Part shown: piece by piece, positions 32,381-42,710 of the stretch | Position numbering within the stretch: position 1 is the stretch's first letter | Layout of the letters: the number at the start of each line of letters is the position of its first letter | Source of the DNA: Trichosporon coremiiforme | Taxonomy: Eukaryota > Basidiomycota > Tremellomycetes > Trichosporonales > Trichosporonaceae | Length of the DNA: 64,000 nt | Assembly: GCA_039545355.1 (NCBI GenBank) | Contig: BCJJ01000001.1 | Location: 1,734,570 to 1,798,569, forward strand | Reading direction: 5' to 3' | Position numbers and translations under genes: made by a program | The notes under the pieces: model-generated | The model's input: the letters and a program-made list of their open reading frames with translations, nothing else | Databases searched by the model: none | What the model was told of the DNA's origin: nothing

Positions 32381-32750
32381 TGGAGCTTTAGTTTGGGAGC
32401 AGCAAGCCAAGCCCCTGTTATTGTAATGTCAGAGTATTCGCAGTTGTTCAGAGGCCAGAATGCATGAAGCGTCCCGAGAAGAGACCGTCTCAGGACATGT
32501 GTTTACGTAAATGCAACGTCGAACATGTTCAGAACACCTCGATGTCAGGACTGTCGACGGCCCCAGCTTCGAAGAGATATACGCCATCCCGGCGCAGATC
32601 AGTATCGGAGCGGCCTGAGCGGGCTGCGCACATGTAGCCTTCATTCGAGAAGGAGGCCAGCGGGCGCCAAAAGTCGTACCGGAATCAACCTCCACACCTC
32701 TTCTATGACGACACCAGTCCCGGCTTTTCGCCATCACAACATCCTCCACC
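32381..32750. other. intergenic region, no gene identified
   Basis: About 370 bases between two genes on the same strand. It must hold the permease 3' end and the promoter of the next gene. Confidence 0.45.
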
Positions 32751-33339
32751 ATGTTCTCCGTCCTCCGATCGACCCGTCTCGTCACCCGGCCTCTCGTGCA
32801 GCGCGCTCCGCGGGCTGTTGCGTCCCTGCACGCTTCCGCCCGTGCCCGCGCCGCCGCGGACCCGTTCAACGACCCGCAGATCATTGAGATGCGCGCCAAG
32901 ATCCAGAACCACGAGGGCACCAAGGCTGCCATTCAGAAGCTTGGAGAGCTTATGCAGGCTAAGGGTGAGTCGCTCGGACAAGTAGAGGGTCGGAATCGTA
33001 TGGAGACGAGCGAGTGGGCGGGCCCACATCGCTGTACCGTCCTTCCTTTCAGCTGACACCAGGCGTCGACATCTCCAAGCCGCCCTCGGCGATGCAGATG
33101 ATGAAGCTCGGCATGGACCCCGAGATCCGCGAGGCGGGCCAAAACGTGAGCTTTCCCGCCAGTGTTGCCTAGCTAACCCCAGCTCATGCTGCAGATGCAG
33201 GAGGCCGGCGTGAACCTGACGCCCGAGGTGAGTACGGCTGCCGCTGCGCAAGAGAGCTCCCAGCTGACAGCAGATCGCGTCCCAGGTTTTCTCCAAGATC
33301 AGGGAGCAGGAGGAGGGCAACGACAACGACAAGAAGTAG
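32751..33339 (+). CDS. small predicted mitochondrial protein, not recognised
   Basis: Four exons (32751-32964, 33063-33145, 33183-33227, 33274-33339) give 135 residues. The first 35 residues are Arg/Ala/Ser-rich with no acidic residue (MFSVLRSTRLVTRPLVQRAP), a classical mitochondrial presequence. The rest is helical, with NDPQIIEMRAKIQNHEGTKA, AIQKLGELMQAKGVDISKP and REAGQNLMLQMQEAGVNLT. I do not recognise the family. Every intron keeps frame and ends in CAG, which supports a real gene. The last intron ends in tandem CAGCAG, so a one-residue variant is possible. A matrix or inner-membrane accessory role is only a guess from the presequence. Confidence 0.7.
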
Positions 33340-33595
33340 AGTATGTATCGAGGGCTGCGGCTCCTATGTATCCTTGGATCTTGCTTCACGAGCTGGTACA
33401 CCAGCTCTGAGCTCAGTGACCGACTTTTGGCGAGCGCCGAGCGACGGTTCACAAAGTGGAGTGCGAGTCACTTTCCCACGCTGGTCTCAGATGCCTGGAC
33501 CATCATGACGAGTGTTGTTTCGAAGCGCGTCAAGACCTCCACTTCTGACTTCCACCACATCGAGCATCCCAGAACACCTCCTCCAGTCAGACGCT

Positions 33596-34390
33596 ATGGC
33601 GTCGCCCGCCGAAGTGCTCCGCGCGCTGCGAGTACACCTCGATCCGAATCCGCTAGTGCAGCTGCTGCCGACAGCGCTGCAACTCTTCTCGCACGTCGCG
33701 CTCCTGGCTGAGGTGGTCCGAAGGGAGGCGCTGGTCGCACTGGGACACTACGAGTCGGGCAAGGGCGCGCTGAGGGCCGCAGACGTACGACTTCTGAACG
33801 CGTGTGTTTCTCCGCTATGGGATGAGCTATACCGTCTGTCCCTCGACGTGCGGCGAGCTGTAAGTTGGCGAAGCGTCCCCAGCTGACATCAGCACGTCGC
33901 GCGGTCGCTGCAGAACTACGCGTTATCGAAGCGGAAACAGGACCTGGAGAGGATCGGGCTCATGGTCCAGAGTTACTTCCCCGACATTCCGAGGGGTAAG
34001 GAGGGCATCAAGATCATCACGGGGAGCAAGCTGCTCTACATTCGCTGTATGAAGGAGGACGACATTCAGCTGCTGGCCGAGTATCGCGCCGAGGCGCTGC
34101 GCTGGCTCGACGACCCGAGGTGAGCTTTGCTACAGTACCTGTTAACTGACTCCAGCGATGACATAGAGTGCAGCGAGACTCTGGACGAACTCACGGCGCG
34201 CATGCTGGACCGCGCCGAGCGTGTCATCGGCAACACAACTGCCCTCGAGAACTTGTTCGGTGGCTCGCGACCAAGCCGACGTGTTAGTTGACGAACACGC
34301 TCTAACTGACCGCAGGAATCAGTCCCATCGACCTCTAGAAATAGCAAAACGAAGCGACCTCGACATACTGAACCTGTATTATCACACTGA
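33596..34390 (+). CDS. conserved-looking helical protein, function unknown
   Basis: Exons 33596-33859, 33893-34119, 34156-34282 and probably 34316-34390 give 230 residues. The protein is rich in Leu, Arg and Glu and should be mainly helical (VLRALRVHLDPNPLVQLLP, VARSLQNYALSKRKQDLERI, YIRCMKEDDIQLLAEYRAE). No domain is recognised. The first two introns are canonical. The third is uncertain: a GTTAGT donor at 34283 gives a basic C-terminus (SRNSKTKRPRHTEPV) that could be a nuclear signal, while an earlier GTGGCT donor would end the protein at 34338 after ISPIDL. It lies head-to-tail behind the small mitochondrial gene and converges on the Gln-rich secreted gene. Confidence 0.65.
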
Positions 34391-34475
34391 ATGTACCAAA
34401 AGCAATGGCTGAATGTACCAAAAGCAATGGCATCTGAAGAGCTACAAAGGAAAGGCTACATCAGGTAGTGTCCGT

Positions 34476-35393
34476 TTAGTTGCCGCGGGTGAGGACCTGG
34501 GCGATGGTGTCCTGAATACCGTTCAGGGTGCCCATGTTCTTGAGGACGATGTTGAGAGTGGGGTAGATGGCGTTGTTGATGGCCTTGACCTGGTCCTGGG
34601 AGAGGTTGCCGGGGACCTTGTTGGGGATGAACTCCTTGATGTCGTTGGCGTTGGGGATCTGCTTGCCGTTGAAGAAGGCGGCAACGAGGGTCTGGATAAG
34701 CTGGATGGTGTACTTGGTCTGCTCCTCGTTGAGGCCGAGGTTCAGCTGGCCGAGGGTGGAGCGGAGGTTCTGCTCAGAGAGCTCCGTGGGGAAGCCGGAG
34801 ACCTTGATGGCAATGTCGGCGGAGGCACCCCCGCCCTCAGCCTTGACAGAGGCGGCGGCAGAGTTGGGGGAGGTCGAAGAACCAACACGGAAGAGGTTGC
34901 CGAGGAGCGAGCCGGTACCAGTGTTGGAGTTCGAGCCAGAGTTCTGGAACAGACCGCCGATGAAAGGGAGGTTGGCGGCCGAGGGCTGGCTGTCAGCAGG
35001 CTGGTTGCCGTTGCCGCCGTTGCCGCCGTTGAAGATGCCCGAGATGCCGTTGAACAGGCCGGAGAGGATGCCGCCCTGCTGCTGGCCCTGCTGAGCCTGC
35101 TGAGCCTGCTGGTGCTGCTGCTGGGGGGTCTGCTGGCCCTGCTGGGCGTTCTGGGCCTGCTGCTGGACACCCTGCCATAGGCCGGTAGCACCGGAGACAC
35201 CCTGCTGGAGATCCTGGCGAGTGCCAGTGAACTGGAAGTTGCCGTTCAGGGCGGACATGACGCCGTCAATGACGTGCGAGAGGGGGGTGGTCACAATCGA
35301 GGTGGGGTCCTCGAGCATCGACTCGCCGGGGGCGACCGGCGCCGCGGCGGCGCTCGAGGCGAGCGCGATGAGGATGGCTGAAGAGAACTTCAT
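34476..35393 (-). CDS. predicted secreted Gln/Gly/Asn-rich protein, function unknown
   Basis: An intronless coding region of 305 residues with a clear signal peptide (MKFSSAILIALASSAAAAPV). Residues 65-120 are dominated by glutamine (QQQAQNAQQGQQTPQQQ and HQQAQQAQQGQQQGG), followed by Gly/Asn-rich GLFNGISGIFNGGNGGNGN. The C-terminal 130 residues are more ordered (LRSTLGQLNLGLNEEQTKY, TIQLIQTLVAAFFNGKQIP, AINNAIYPTLNIVLKNMG). No cysteine-rich, GPI-anchor or enzyme motif is seen. No family is recognised. A 35-nt intron probably sits in the leader (35399-35433). Similar construction, signal peptide plus low-complexity middle plus leader intron, is seen in the gene at 41557-42666. Confidence 0.75.
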   Translation of the reverse strand: MKFSSAILIALASSAAAAPVAPGESMLEDPTSIVTTPLSHVIDGVMSALNGNFQFTGTRQDLQQGVSGATGLWQGVQQQAQNAQQGQQTPQQQHQQAQQAQQGQQQGGILSGLFNGISGIFNGGNGGNGNQPADSQPSAANLPFIGGLFQNSGSNSNTGTGSLLGNLFRVGSSTSPNSAAASVKAEGGGASADIAIKVSGFPTELSEQNLRSTLGQLNLGLNEEQTKYTIQLIQTLVAAFFNGKQIPNANDIKEFIPNKVPGNLSQDQVKAINNAIYPTLNIVLKNMGTLNGIQDTIAQVLTRGN

Positions 35394-35398
35394 TGTAA

Positions 35399-35433
35399 CT
35401 GGGAGTTAGGTTGGACGTCAGAGGGCGACTTAC
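35399..35433 (-). other. probable 5'-UTR intron of the Gln-rich secreted protein gene
   Basis: On the minus strand a GTAAGT donor, a CTAAC branch motif and a CAG acceptor define a 35-nt intron ending 5 bases before the ATG. Confidence 0.6.
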
Positions 35434-37259
35434 GGAACGTGGGGTGGCGGGGCCGTAGGAAGATGAAGAGAAGCTGGGACGAACAGAGCTGGATGGGAGC
35501 AGCGACTCTGTCTCTGACCTTTATACTCGACAGAGATACCGCGAGATATCCCAGCAAACGAGAAACTCTTCGGCCCTCAGGCAAGGACACAACCTTTCAG
35601 CAGATCACCCGCACAGACACTAGTCACGTCACCGAATGTCGCGGGCGTTATCCCGAGCCGGTTCCAGCTCCGTAGCGTGCAGATGGTGTAATTCACTCGC
35701 CATCGACTCGACAACCAGGCGCGATCCGGAAGGTCCGCACGTCCTCGCAGCTGTTCCGGGGAGTCCAGAGGCCGAGTGCAGAGGCAGCTGGAATGGATTG
35801 CGAAGTGCGTGTGTCCACTAGATCAGGACATCATCCGGGCGTGGGTTGCGGAACGGCAGCAAGGACCGGGGCAGCATTACGCAGTGGACGACGAGCGGGC
35901 GACTCGAGAGGATCACGGCCGAACGGGAGGTGCCACTTGCCTGCATGCGATGTGCGGATGCAACCTCTGCTCGGGCATGTGCAAGATGAAACAGGCTATC
36001 TATTACGGCTTCCCTGCGATAAGGGTCCCAACATCGGTGGACTGCAGTACGCGGACACCAGTCTTGCGTTTTGATTCGTCCTCAGATGGGCGTCCTTAAT
36101 GAAGCCCATTCACCAGCAACCCGTTCCGACAAACAACGCATTCACCGGCACACCGGCACACCGGCACACCGGCACACCGGCACACTCGGCAGCGGCACGC
36201 GGAAATCTCTTCTTGCACCACGCGGCCAACCTCCCGAGCCCCGACACTCTCACCCACTTGACTCATGCTAGTTCTCGCGCTCGCCACCGCCGAGCAACGG
36301 GATGCGGAACAGATGTTCCACTTCCCCGTCGTACGCCTACCCACACGTGCTAGCACGTTTAACGGTCCACTCGCTGGGAATCCACCGATACACACGCAGG
36401 CACCATCAGATTAACCGTAACGCGTATCCCGGACTGAAGCACACTACATGGTCTTCCTCGGGCAGCCAACTGTCTTCAAGTGCATTCCTTCCAGTTATAG
36501 CTGCATGCGGCAGATGTCGCGTTGTGCAATCTCGCCGGAACTGCGTTGCTCCACAACGATGCTGCAAGGCTTGCAACTGTGATCCGCTTGGCCACCATCG
36601 CAGTCGCCTCGGTCTCCGGAGGATTCTTGGCCCACGCGCACCGCGACGACGTAAGCCCTGAGTTTGTCGAACCCTCGCCGTTCCGACAAAGAGGATTCCG
36701 ACGCACTACACTCGCACTACAGCGCGTACTTCTCGGCTCAGGGCGGAACAGAAGATCGCCAGAGAGCCGACGTAACGTAAGCCTGGTCCGATGCGCGTGC
36801 CCGAGAAGTTACCACGCGTCCAACAGCGGACTCCCCTCGCCTGGGGCCTAAGCGGCGCGCCAGAAGCTCCGCGGCTCGGGGCACTGATATGCCTTGTTGT
36901 CAACAAGGCGACATAGTGCTGAGACTGAGCCGAGGAGACTCGCCCCAAACCGGGCACACCTGGGTGCTTATGCTTTATCATCATGTGGAGCCGAGACACG
37001 TTCAATGCCGTCCTCACAACCTACCACCGCGTGTCATGCTCTGGACAAGGGCTGAGCGGCCGAGAGCAGTGGGATGAGGTGAGCACAGCCTTGCGCGGAT
37101 TCTCAGCGGCCCGACTTGCGGGTTACGAGGGACCTATGCCTCCGGAAGCCTATCGAGCCTAACTTGGCGCCCGTACCAAGGTCACGAGTTCAATGCCTAT
37201 CACGTTCAAGCAGTGGCACGATATCCATTATATCATCCAGAGTCCAATCTCTAACCCTT
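35434..37259. other. gene-poor region with a small tandem repeat
   Basis: About 1.8 kb with only short, composition-driven frames. It holds the promoter of the Gln-rich protein gene and the 8-bp repeat at 36143. No RNA gene or transposon signature was recognised. Confidence 0.45.
36143..36185. repeat. tandem repeat, five copies of the 8-mer CACCGGCA
   Basis: The unit CACCGGCA is repeated five times without interruption and starts a sixth partial copy. Its 8-base period makes a coding role unlikely. Confidence 0.85.
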
Positions 37260-38078
37260 CTACTTGTCAACAACGGGATACTCCTTGTATCCGTCCTCCT
37301 TCCTCACGTGCGTCGTTCCGCCCAGCTCCTTCCAGCAGAAGTCCATGATGCGGCCGACCTCGTGCTCGTAGCGCGACTTGGCCGGCTGTCCATCGACGGT
37401 GCCCTCGAGGCGGTCTATCCCGCCCTGGACGTGCCACTGGTACAGCGCATGCACGGTGAGTTCCGCAAAGTTCTCGCCGTGGTTGGCGTTCGCATACTCT
37501 GTCACCGCAGCTGAGTCCTCGTTGAACGCTTCGCGCCAAATAGGCGTATCGCGGCACTTGTCCCACGGCTTCGCCTTGCCCGGGAACGCGCACCATGTGT
37601 CCAGCTCGTGGCCGAGCTCGTGAATAAACCCCTGCATGCCAATGTCGGAAAAGTAGGCGACGTTGTCGTTCGAGGCAATGCCCGACGCACCCTTGCCCGG
37701 AATAGCCATCACGTGTCGCGCATTCGTGCGCAGGAGTCCCGGCGCCTTGCCGTACCAGTCGATCAGCTTGTCGAGCGACATCCGAGCGTCCGGGTGATGG
37801 CACAAGGCATACACGATGTCACTGTCGTTGTACTCGACGTCGACCACGGTGATGTCCTTTGTGTTGAGCTTGTTGGCGCGCACGACATCGGCACATCCCT
37901 TGGGGATCTTGTTGGCGCGCGCGCCGGACCAAACCGTCACCTTCTTGGTGCGCGAGGGGAGCGCCGCGACCAAGTCGAGACCCAGACGCCGCGTGTCCGG
38001 GTACTTGATGACTGGCCTGTGGAGTTCGCCGGCCAGGGCGGAGCTAACGCAGAGGAGAGCGGTGAGAAGCGAGAGCAT
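37260..38078 (-). CDS. secreted HExxH zinc-metalloprotease-like protein, conidiation-specific protein 13 type
   Basis: A single exon of 272 residues from the ATG at 38078. It has a signal peptide (MLSLLTALLCVSSALAGEL). The next block, VIKYPDTRRLGLDLVAALPS, with TKKVTVWSGARANKIPKGC and DITVVDVEYNDSD, resembles the fungal conidiation-specific protein 13 family as I remember it. A zinc-binding HELGH lies at residues 153-157, and a glutamate in NHGENFAELTVH about 45 residues later could be the third ligand. Four or more cysteines suggest disulfides. Proteolytic activity has not been shown for this family to my knowledge, so the role is inference. An in-frame ATG 24 codons upstream exists, but only the chosen start puts the signal peptide at the N-terminus. 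Confidence 0.78.
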   Translation of the reverse strand: MLSLLTALLCVSSALAGELHRPVIKYPDTRRLGLDLVAALPSRTKKVTVWSGARANKIPKGCADVVRANKLNTKDITVVDVEYNDSDIVYALCHHPDARMSLDKLIDWYGKAPGLLRTNARHVMAIPGKGASGIASNDNVAYFSDIGMQGFIHELGHELDTWCAFPGKAKPWDKCRDTPIWREAFNEDSAAVTEYANANHGENFAELTVHALYQWHVQGGIDRLEGTVDGQPAKSRYEHEVGRIMDFCWKELGGTTHVRKEDGYKEYPVVDK

Positions 38079-41000
38079 GATGGAGGGATTAACGATGGAA
38101 GCATCAAGCCCGACTTGCCTTATATGCTTTGTGCTCATGGCCACGAACACTCACAACTCACACTCGTCCCGAAGCACCGACCGGATCAAGAAGGACGCAC
38201 GGAGTGTTTGTCGTGAGGTCCGGATTTCCTTTCAGAGTATACATCGTCCCGATGTTCCGCCATGTTGCCGTGTGGACTACAAACGACAGGGTGCCTCGCA
38301 TAGCGTGCTGCATGCTGATGCACAACCATCGGCAGTCACAAGACCTTATCCTCCCCGCAAGAGACTCGGCGGGCACACGAGACCGTTATCGCTTGAGGCG
38401 GTGCTGAGCGCACCAATCTCATGTCGACGGGCATCGTAGAAGGCCGCATTTGGCCGGCCCGAGATGGAGGCACAGAGCTTATCGCTGCCCCGAGCCGAGG
38501 CGCTCGAAAGAGTTTTCCTCGAGTTTTCGTGAATACCACATGACCTCCGGTCTCGGCATTGCAATGTTGTTTCGGGGTCGGAACGACTCTGTGAGCACAC
38601 AGAGACGAAAACCGCGTTGCCCTGTGGACTAGGGTTGCTTGTCTGCTCGCTGGACCGCTGGGACTCGCTCGGCTCACTAAGCAGGCGAGCTTCGTAAAGT
38701 CGGCACTTCGATCTGCACGTGCACTAGATATTGATCGGAGAAAGGCCTAGCATGCAGGCTAGAAGCATTACTGCACACGACGCAATGCGAGACACACGCA
38801 CGACACCATTACGTTTTTGGAGACATGCATAGGAAGTCTGCGACGGCCCATCGCACCGCATCTCAGGCGGGCTGACGTAAATACTCTGAAGTCGAGCGGC
38901 ACCAAACTCTTCGAGGTGTGGAGGACGAGCTGAGAGCGGATGCGATGCCGGCGATGGCAGGCCCTTCCTACCCTCGAGCGTGATCATCAGCGTTCGTTTC
39001 TTCTTCTCCCTGCGTCACTGAAACAAACGTCCCTAATCAAAGTATCGGCGTGCGATAGCTCTCTGACTCCGGAGTGTTCCCCCACTGCAACATTACGCTC
39101 AGAACCCGACTCAGATGATACGGAATCCATTCGGTCTCAAGACTCCACCCAACCGGCCGGTCAACACCCCTGCATCTAATATGCATGTTGAAGACCCCGT
39201 CGACCGCTGCGCAGGCTGCAGTTTGGGTGAATTGCTAGTCTCATAGTCCTGACAGCAAGTCTTCCCTCGACTCTCGTCACCACTTCCCTCGACGCGTTAG
39301 GACGAGGTCCCACCGGTATAATTCGCAGTCAGATAATCAGCCATCGTGACTGACTCGTTAGTCACTCGCCCATGGTGACATAGCCGCCGACCTCTGATAG
39401 ACCAGGTTAAGATAAGTCAAGCCATAGCTGTGATATACACGCATGAAGCGTAGCGGTGAGCACCGAAAAAAGTCGACTCCTTCGATATATGGTGAACGTC
39501 TTTGGTGGGGGCCCACCCCGAACTCCGAGATGGTCAGATCGAGAGATGTGACACGGAGGCCAAGAAATGGCAGAGACTGACGAGAGAGACGAAACCATGG
39601 ACGAGCTGACCGGCACATACTTACTCCTCACCACAGGGAGATTCCGGGAGTCGGACGCTCAGTTTGAAGGTCGCAGTTCGGTCGACCGACCCCCCTTGTC
39701 GGCTCCGCGCTGTCTCCAGTCTCATCGAAGGGCCCTACAATATCCACACAGTAGGGCTATCGTTACCGTACTCACTCCCTACTGATCCCCGCACGTGTTG
39801 AGCATGCTCACCACATATAGTAGAAACTCGTCGATGGCGTGGTCCAGGGGTCCCGACCGGTTGCATTTCGGGACACTGCGTCAAACCCTATCTTGACGAG
39901 GTGCAAGGGGATGGTGGCCCCTCCCCCAGTCCACTCGCGAACCTCGTCGGAACCACCGGCCTGGGGGAAAACCAGGGTGAGGTTTGGATTCACAGACGGT
40001 CGTGTCGTGTACTGTCTCCTTAGCACGATACCAAAAGCAAGGACCTCGTCAATGTTTCTGGCAGCTGGCACAGCACTTCACCCCAAACTCGCTCAAATTT
40101 TGTGCACAACGCACAGCAACATTAGCTGCGAGGCACTGCTATACACGCTGCGTCTGTGTGGCTTGCGGACAACTGCTGCAGAAGCTGGGAGCACCTTGAC
40201 CTCGTCACGACGGTAGCCGGAGGGGGTGAGGATGTAGACAGGTGGCAGGCTAGATGCGGGCAGTAGCCATACGGGCTGTCCGCCTGGGGTCTCGAGTAGC
40301 GGCACGGACGTCGTCGCGAGTGGAAGAGGTCAGGTGGATAAAGGAGTGGTCGGAGATGGACAACATGGTGGTCTGGCTGTGGCAGAGGCATGCTGATCCG
40401 GCTATGGCCGGCTGTGGCAAAGGATAAGGCAGGAAACACTCTGTCGCACTCAGCGACCGTGCCGTAGACATAGCGGAGGCAGCAGATCTAAGGCTGATTC
40501 TAAAGGGTTGAGGTGGGACAAGAAACGGGAGTACGCAAGCAAGCCAATTTACCTACTTGCAGAGATGGACTAAGCTGGAACGGTTGACCGGGGTTAGTCA
40601 AGACATGTGAGTCGAGGACGAGCTTGTTGAATAAGAGCGATGCATAGGTATCTACGGCCGTGTAGAACTTAAGTACGCATGGCACGGTGGCGTTTACCAC
40701 GGTGCTTACCCGTTCCAACAGAGCTGAGGCTCCCCCATGGCGAGACATCTGGGCCGGGCCTACGGTCGCGGACATGCGCCTTGCGAGAACAATGCCCTAG
40801 TCCATTGGGGAGTGAGGTACACTCTCACGGGCATGAGGCAGCTACGTCAAGCAGGCTTATGGAAGCAGGAGCGTCTGGCAACTTGGCCACCGCATGCGGC
40901 TGGTGTGGTAGCTCCACCCTAGAGCAAAGCCACCTCACCAGATTCCAGACTTATGAAGGGTTTGGCCGACGACCCACCATGTCACCATGCAGTACTTGCA

Positions 41001-41556
41001 CCAGCGACGACAGTCCATCAAATACGCGCTTCGGCCAGACTCCAGGCCAGACATCGCCCGCACAGCCAGCCCAGCCTCCCACGTATCCCAAGGCTGCTGG
41101 GTGACAGTCACCCTAGTCAGCACCAGTACTCAGCTCCGCACCCACTTGTTTAGGATTACTGGGGTGCACCGTGGCACCCACACTTGGCTAGTTGGTCGGT
41201 CGTGGTGCAACCACCTCAGCTGGACCTTCCATCCAGTCCACCCTGTCATGTCAGCAAGTCGGTCCACCAACCTCCCCGGTACACCGAGTCCACTGAGTCC
41301 ACCCAGTCCTCCCACAGCCGAAGCAGTATTCCAGTCCCACCCCGTCCACCCCGTCCCTGCTGGGCTCTCCATCCTCTGCTGGGCTTGTCGTCGCCATCAC
41401 CTTCGTCGCTCTGCCACTCGGGAGGAGATGTCAGTTTCGCTCGAGTGCCCATAAGCAGCTGCAGACTGTTTGAGGACAAGGAACAACTTAACATATTAGG
41501 TACCGAGTTTGTACTGAATGAGTTACTACGCTTTAAGCTACTGAACGGAAGCCAAC
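38079..41556. other. 3.5-kb gene-poor region
   Basis: No frame shows domain-like or protein-like composition with usable splice sites. Base composition is patchier and lower in GC than the gene-dense parts. The stretch 41200-41380 is a pyrimidine-biased run built from short 'gtccacc' and 'ccgagtcc' words on the plus strand. I could not identify long terminal repeats, reverse-transcriptase pieces or RNA genes. Decayed mobile DNA is possible but unproven. Confidence 0.4.
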
Positions 41557-42666
41557 TTAGAGACCGACGCTGCCCGTAAGGCCGTCGAGGAGACCTCCCA
41601 GTCCAAGGGCTCCAAGGAGGTTGTGAACAAGCGCAAGAACAGTGCCGACAACACCGGCGAGAGGACCAGTGAGGGGAAGCGAGCCAAGGAGAGAAGTGAT
41701 GGTGCCCTCCAGGCCCTTGACGGAGCCGAGGCCGGTGAGAAGACCTCCGACCGCACCAACGGCCCCCTGCTGCGCGTCGGCAAGAGCCTTGTTGGCGGTT
41801 CCCTTGGCACCACCGAGGACGCCGGAGAGCAGTCCATCAACGGTCGTAAGCAAGGGACCAAGGACACCGGTGAGGGCGCTGGTGTCGATGCCGGCAGCCT
41901 TGCCCTGTCCGACAGCTCCAGTAACCGCGTTGATCTTGCTAGTAAGACCATCCAGATCAGCGACGCTGAGAACGCCACCACCAGTCAACGAGGACAGGAG
42001 CTGGTTGACAAGCTGAAGGAGCTCGCCGACGAGGCCAGAGAGACCACCGAGACCAGGCAGGTTGAGCGAGTTAACGTCGATGGGCAGAGGGAGGTCGCGC
42101 TTGACGGGGAGCTGGACACCGCTGAGGGCTCCGTCGACGGTGCGAAGAACCTCGGAAACGAGGCCGCCGTTCTGAAGAATCGAATTGAGAGTGTTCTCCA
42201 GCGAAGCAGTAAGACCGGTGGTGTCGGGAAGACCAGATTCACCGAGAGGAAGGCCGGCAACGACTCCATTGATGGCCTCGATCACCTGGTGAACGACCGA
42301 GTCGGGCTGGCCGGCGAGGATGGGAAGAACCTTCTGGTCGACACCGACGAGGAGGTTGTGGAGGAGGTCGGTGATGGGGGTGGTGATGCCGGCGAGGGCG
42401 CCAGTGACGGGGTCGAGAAGGCCGGTGAGGCCGCCGAGGAGGCCACCAGCGGCGCCGGTGACAGCACCAGCAGCGCCGTCGACAGCACCGCCGACAGCAC
42501 CGGCAGCACCGTTGACAGCACCAGCAGCGCCGTTAACAGCACCCGAGGCAGTGCCGACAGCGCCGGTGACGGGGTCGAGGAGGCCACGAGCAGCGGGCTG
42601 GGGCTGGACGGCCGGGGCGGCAGTGGCGACGGCGGCGAGAACGAGGAAGAGAGCGGAGACCTTCAT
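41557..42666 (-). CDS. predicted secreted Gly/Ala/Leu-rich repeat protein, function unknown
   Basis: An intronless coding region of 369 residues with a signal peptide (MKVSALFLVLAAVATAAPAV). Residues 30-85 consist of short repeats of the type GAVNGAAGAVNGAAGAVGG, in which the DNA also repeats with an 18-base period. A second part holds two versions of GLLDPVTGA. The remainder is a leucine/glycine-rich helical protein (LPGLGGLSGLVGELLQLVN, VLGPLLTTVDGLLSGVLGG) ending in GLGGLLDGLTGSVGL. Cysteine is absent. I recognise no family. Composition suggests a surface-active or wall-associated protein, but that is inference. A KR pair in LPVKRDLPLP could be a Kex2-type processing site. A leader intron is probable. 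Confidence 0.75.
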   Translation of the reverse strand: MKVSALFLVLAAVATAAPAVQPQPAARGLLDPVTGAVGTASGAVNGAAGAVNGAAGAVGGAVDGAAGAVTGAAGGLLGGLTGLLDPVTGALAGITTPITDLLHNLLVGVDQKVLPILAGQPDSVVHQVIEAINGVVAGLPLGESGLPDTTGLTASLENTLNSILQNGGLVSEVLRTVDGALSGVQLPVKRDLPLPIDVNSLNLPGLGGLSGLVGELLQLVNQLLSSLTGGGVLSVADLDGLTSKINAVTGAVGQGKAAGIDTSALTGVLGPLLTTVDGLLSGVLGGAKGTANKALADAQQGAVGAVGGLLTGLGSVKGLEGTITSLLGSLPLTGPLAGVVGTVLALVHNLLGALGLGGLLDGLTGSVGL

Positions 42667-42673
42667 TGTGAAA

Positions 42674-42710
42674 CTGTTGTTAGCGGAGAGGCGGCGGTTA
42701 GTGGACTCAC
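42674..42710 (-). other. probable 5'-UTR intron of the Gly/Ala/Leu-rich secreted protein gene
   Basis: On the minus strand a GTGAGT donor, a GCTAAC branch motif and a CAG acceptor define a 37-nt intron ending 7 bases before the ATG. Confidence 0.6.

Noticed and set aside
36143..36185. CRISPR-like array
   Set aside because: It is a plain 8-bp tandem repeat without spacers, in a eukaryotic genome.
38079..41556. Retrotransposon or LTR remnants
   Set aside because: I looked for terminal repeats and reverse-transcriptase or integrase motifs in the translated frames and found none I could support.
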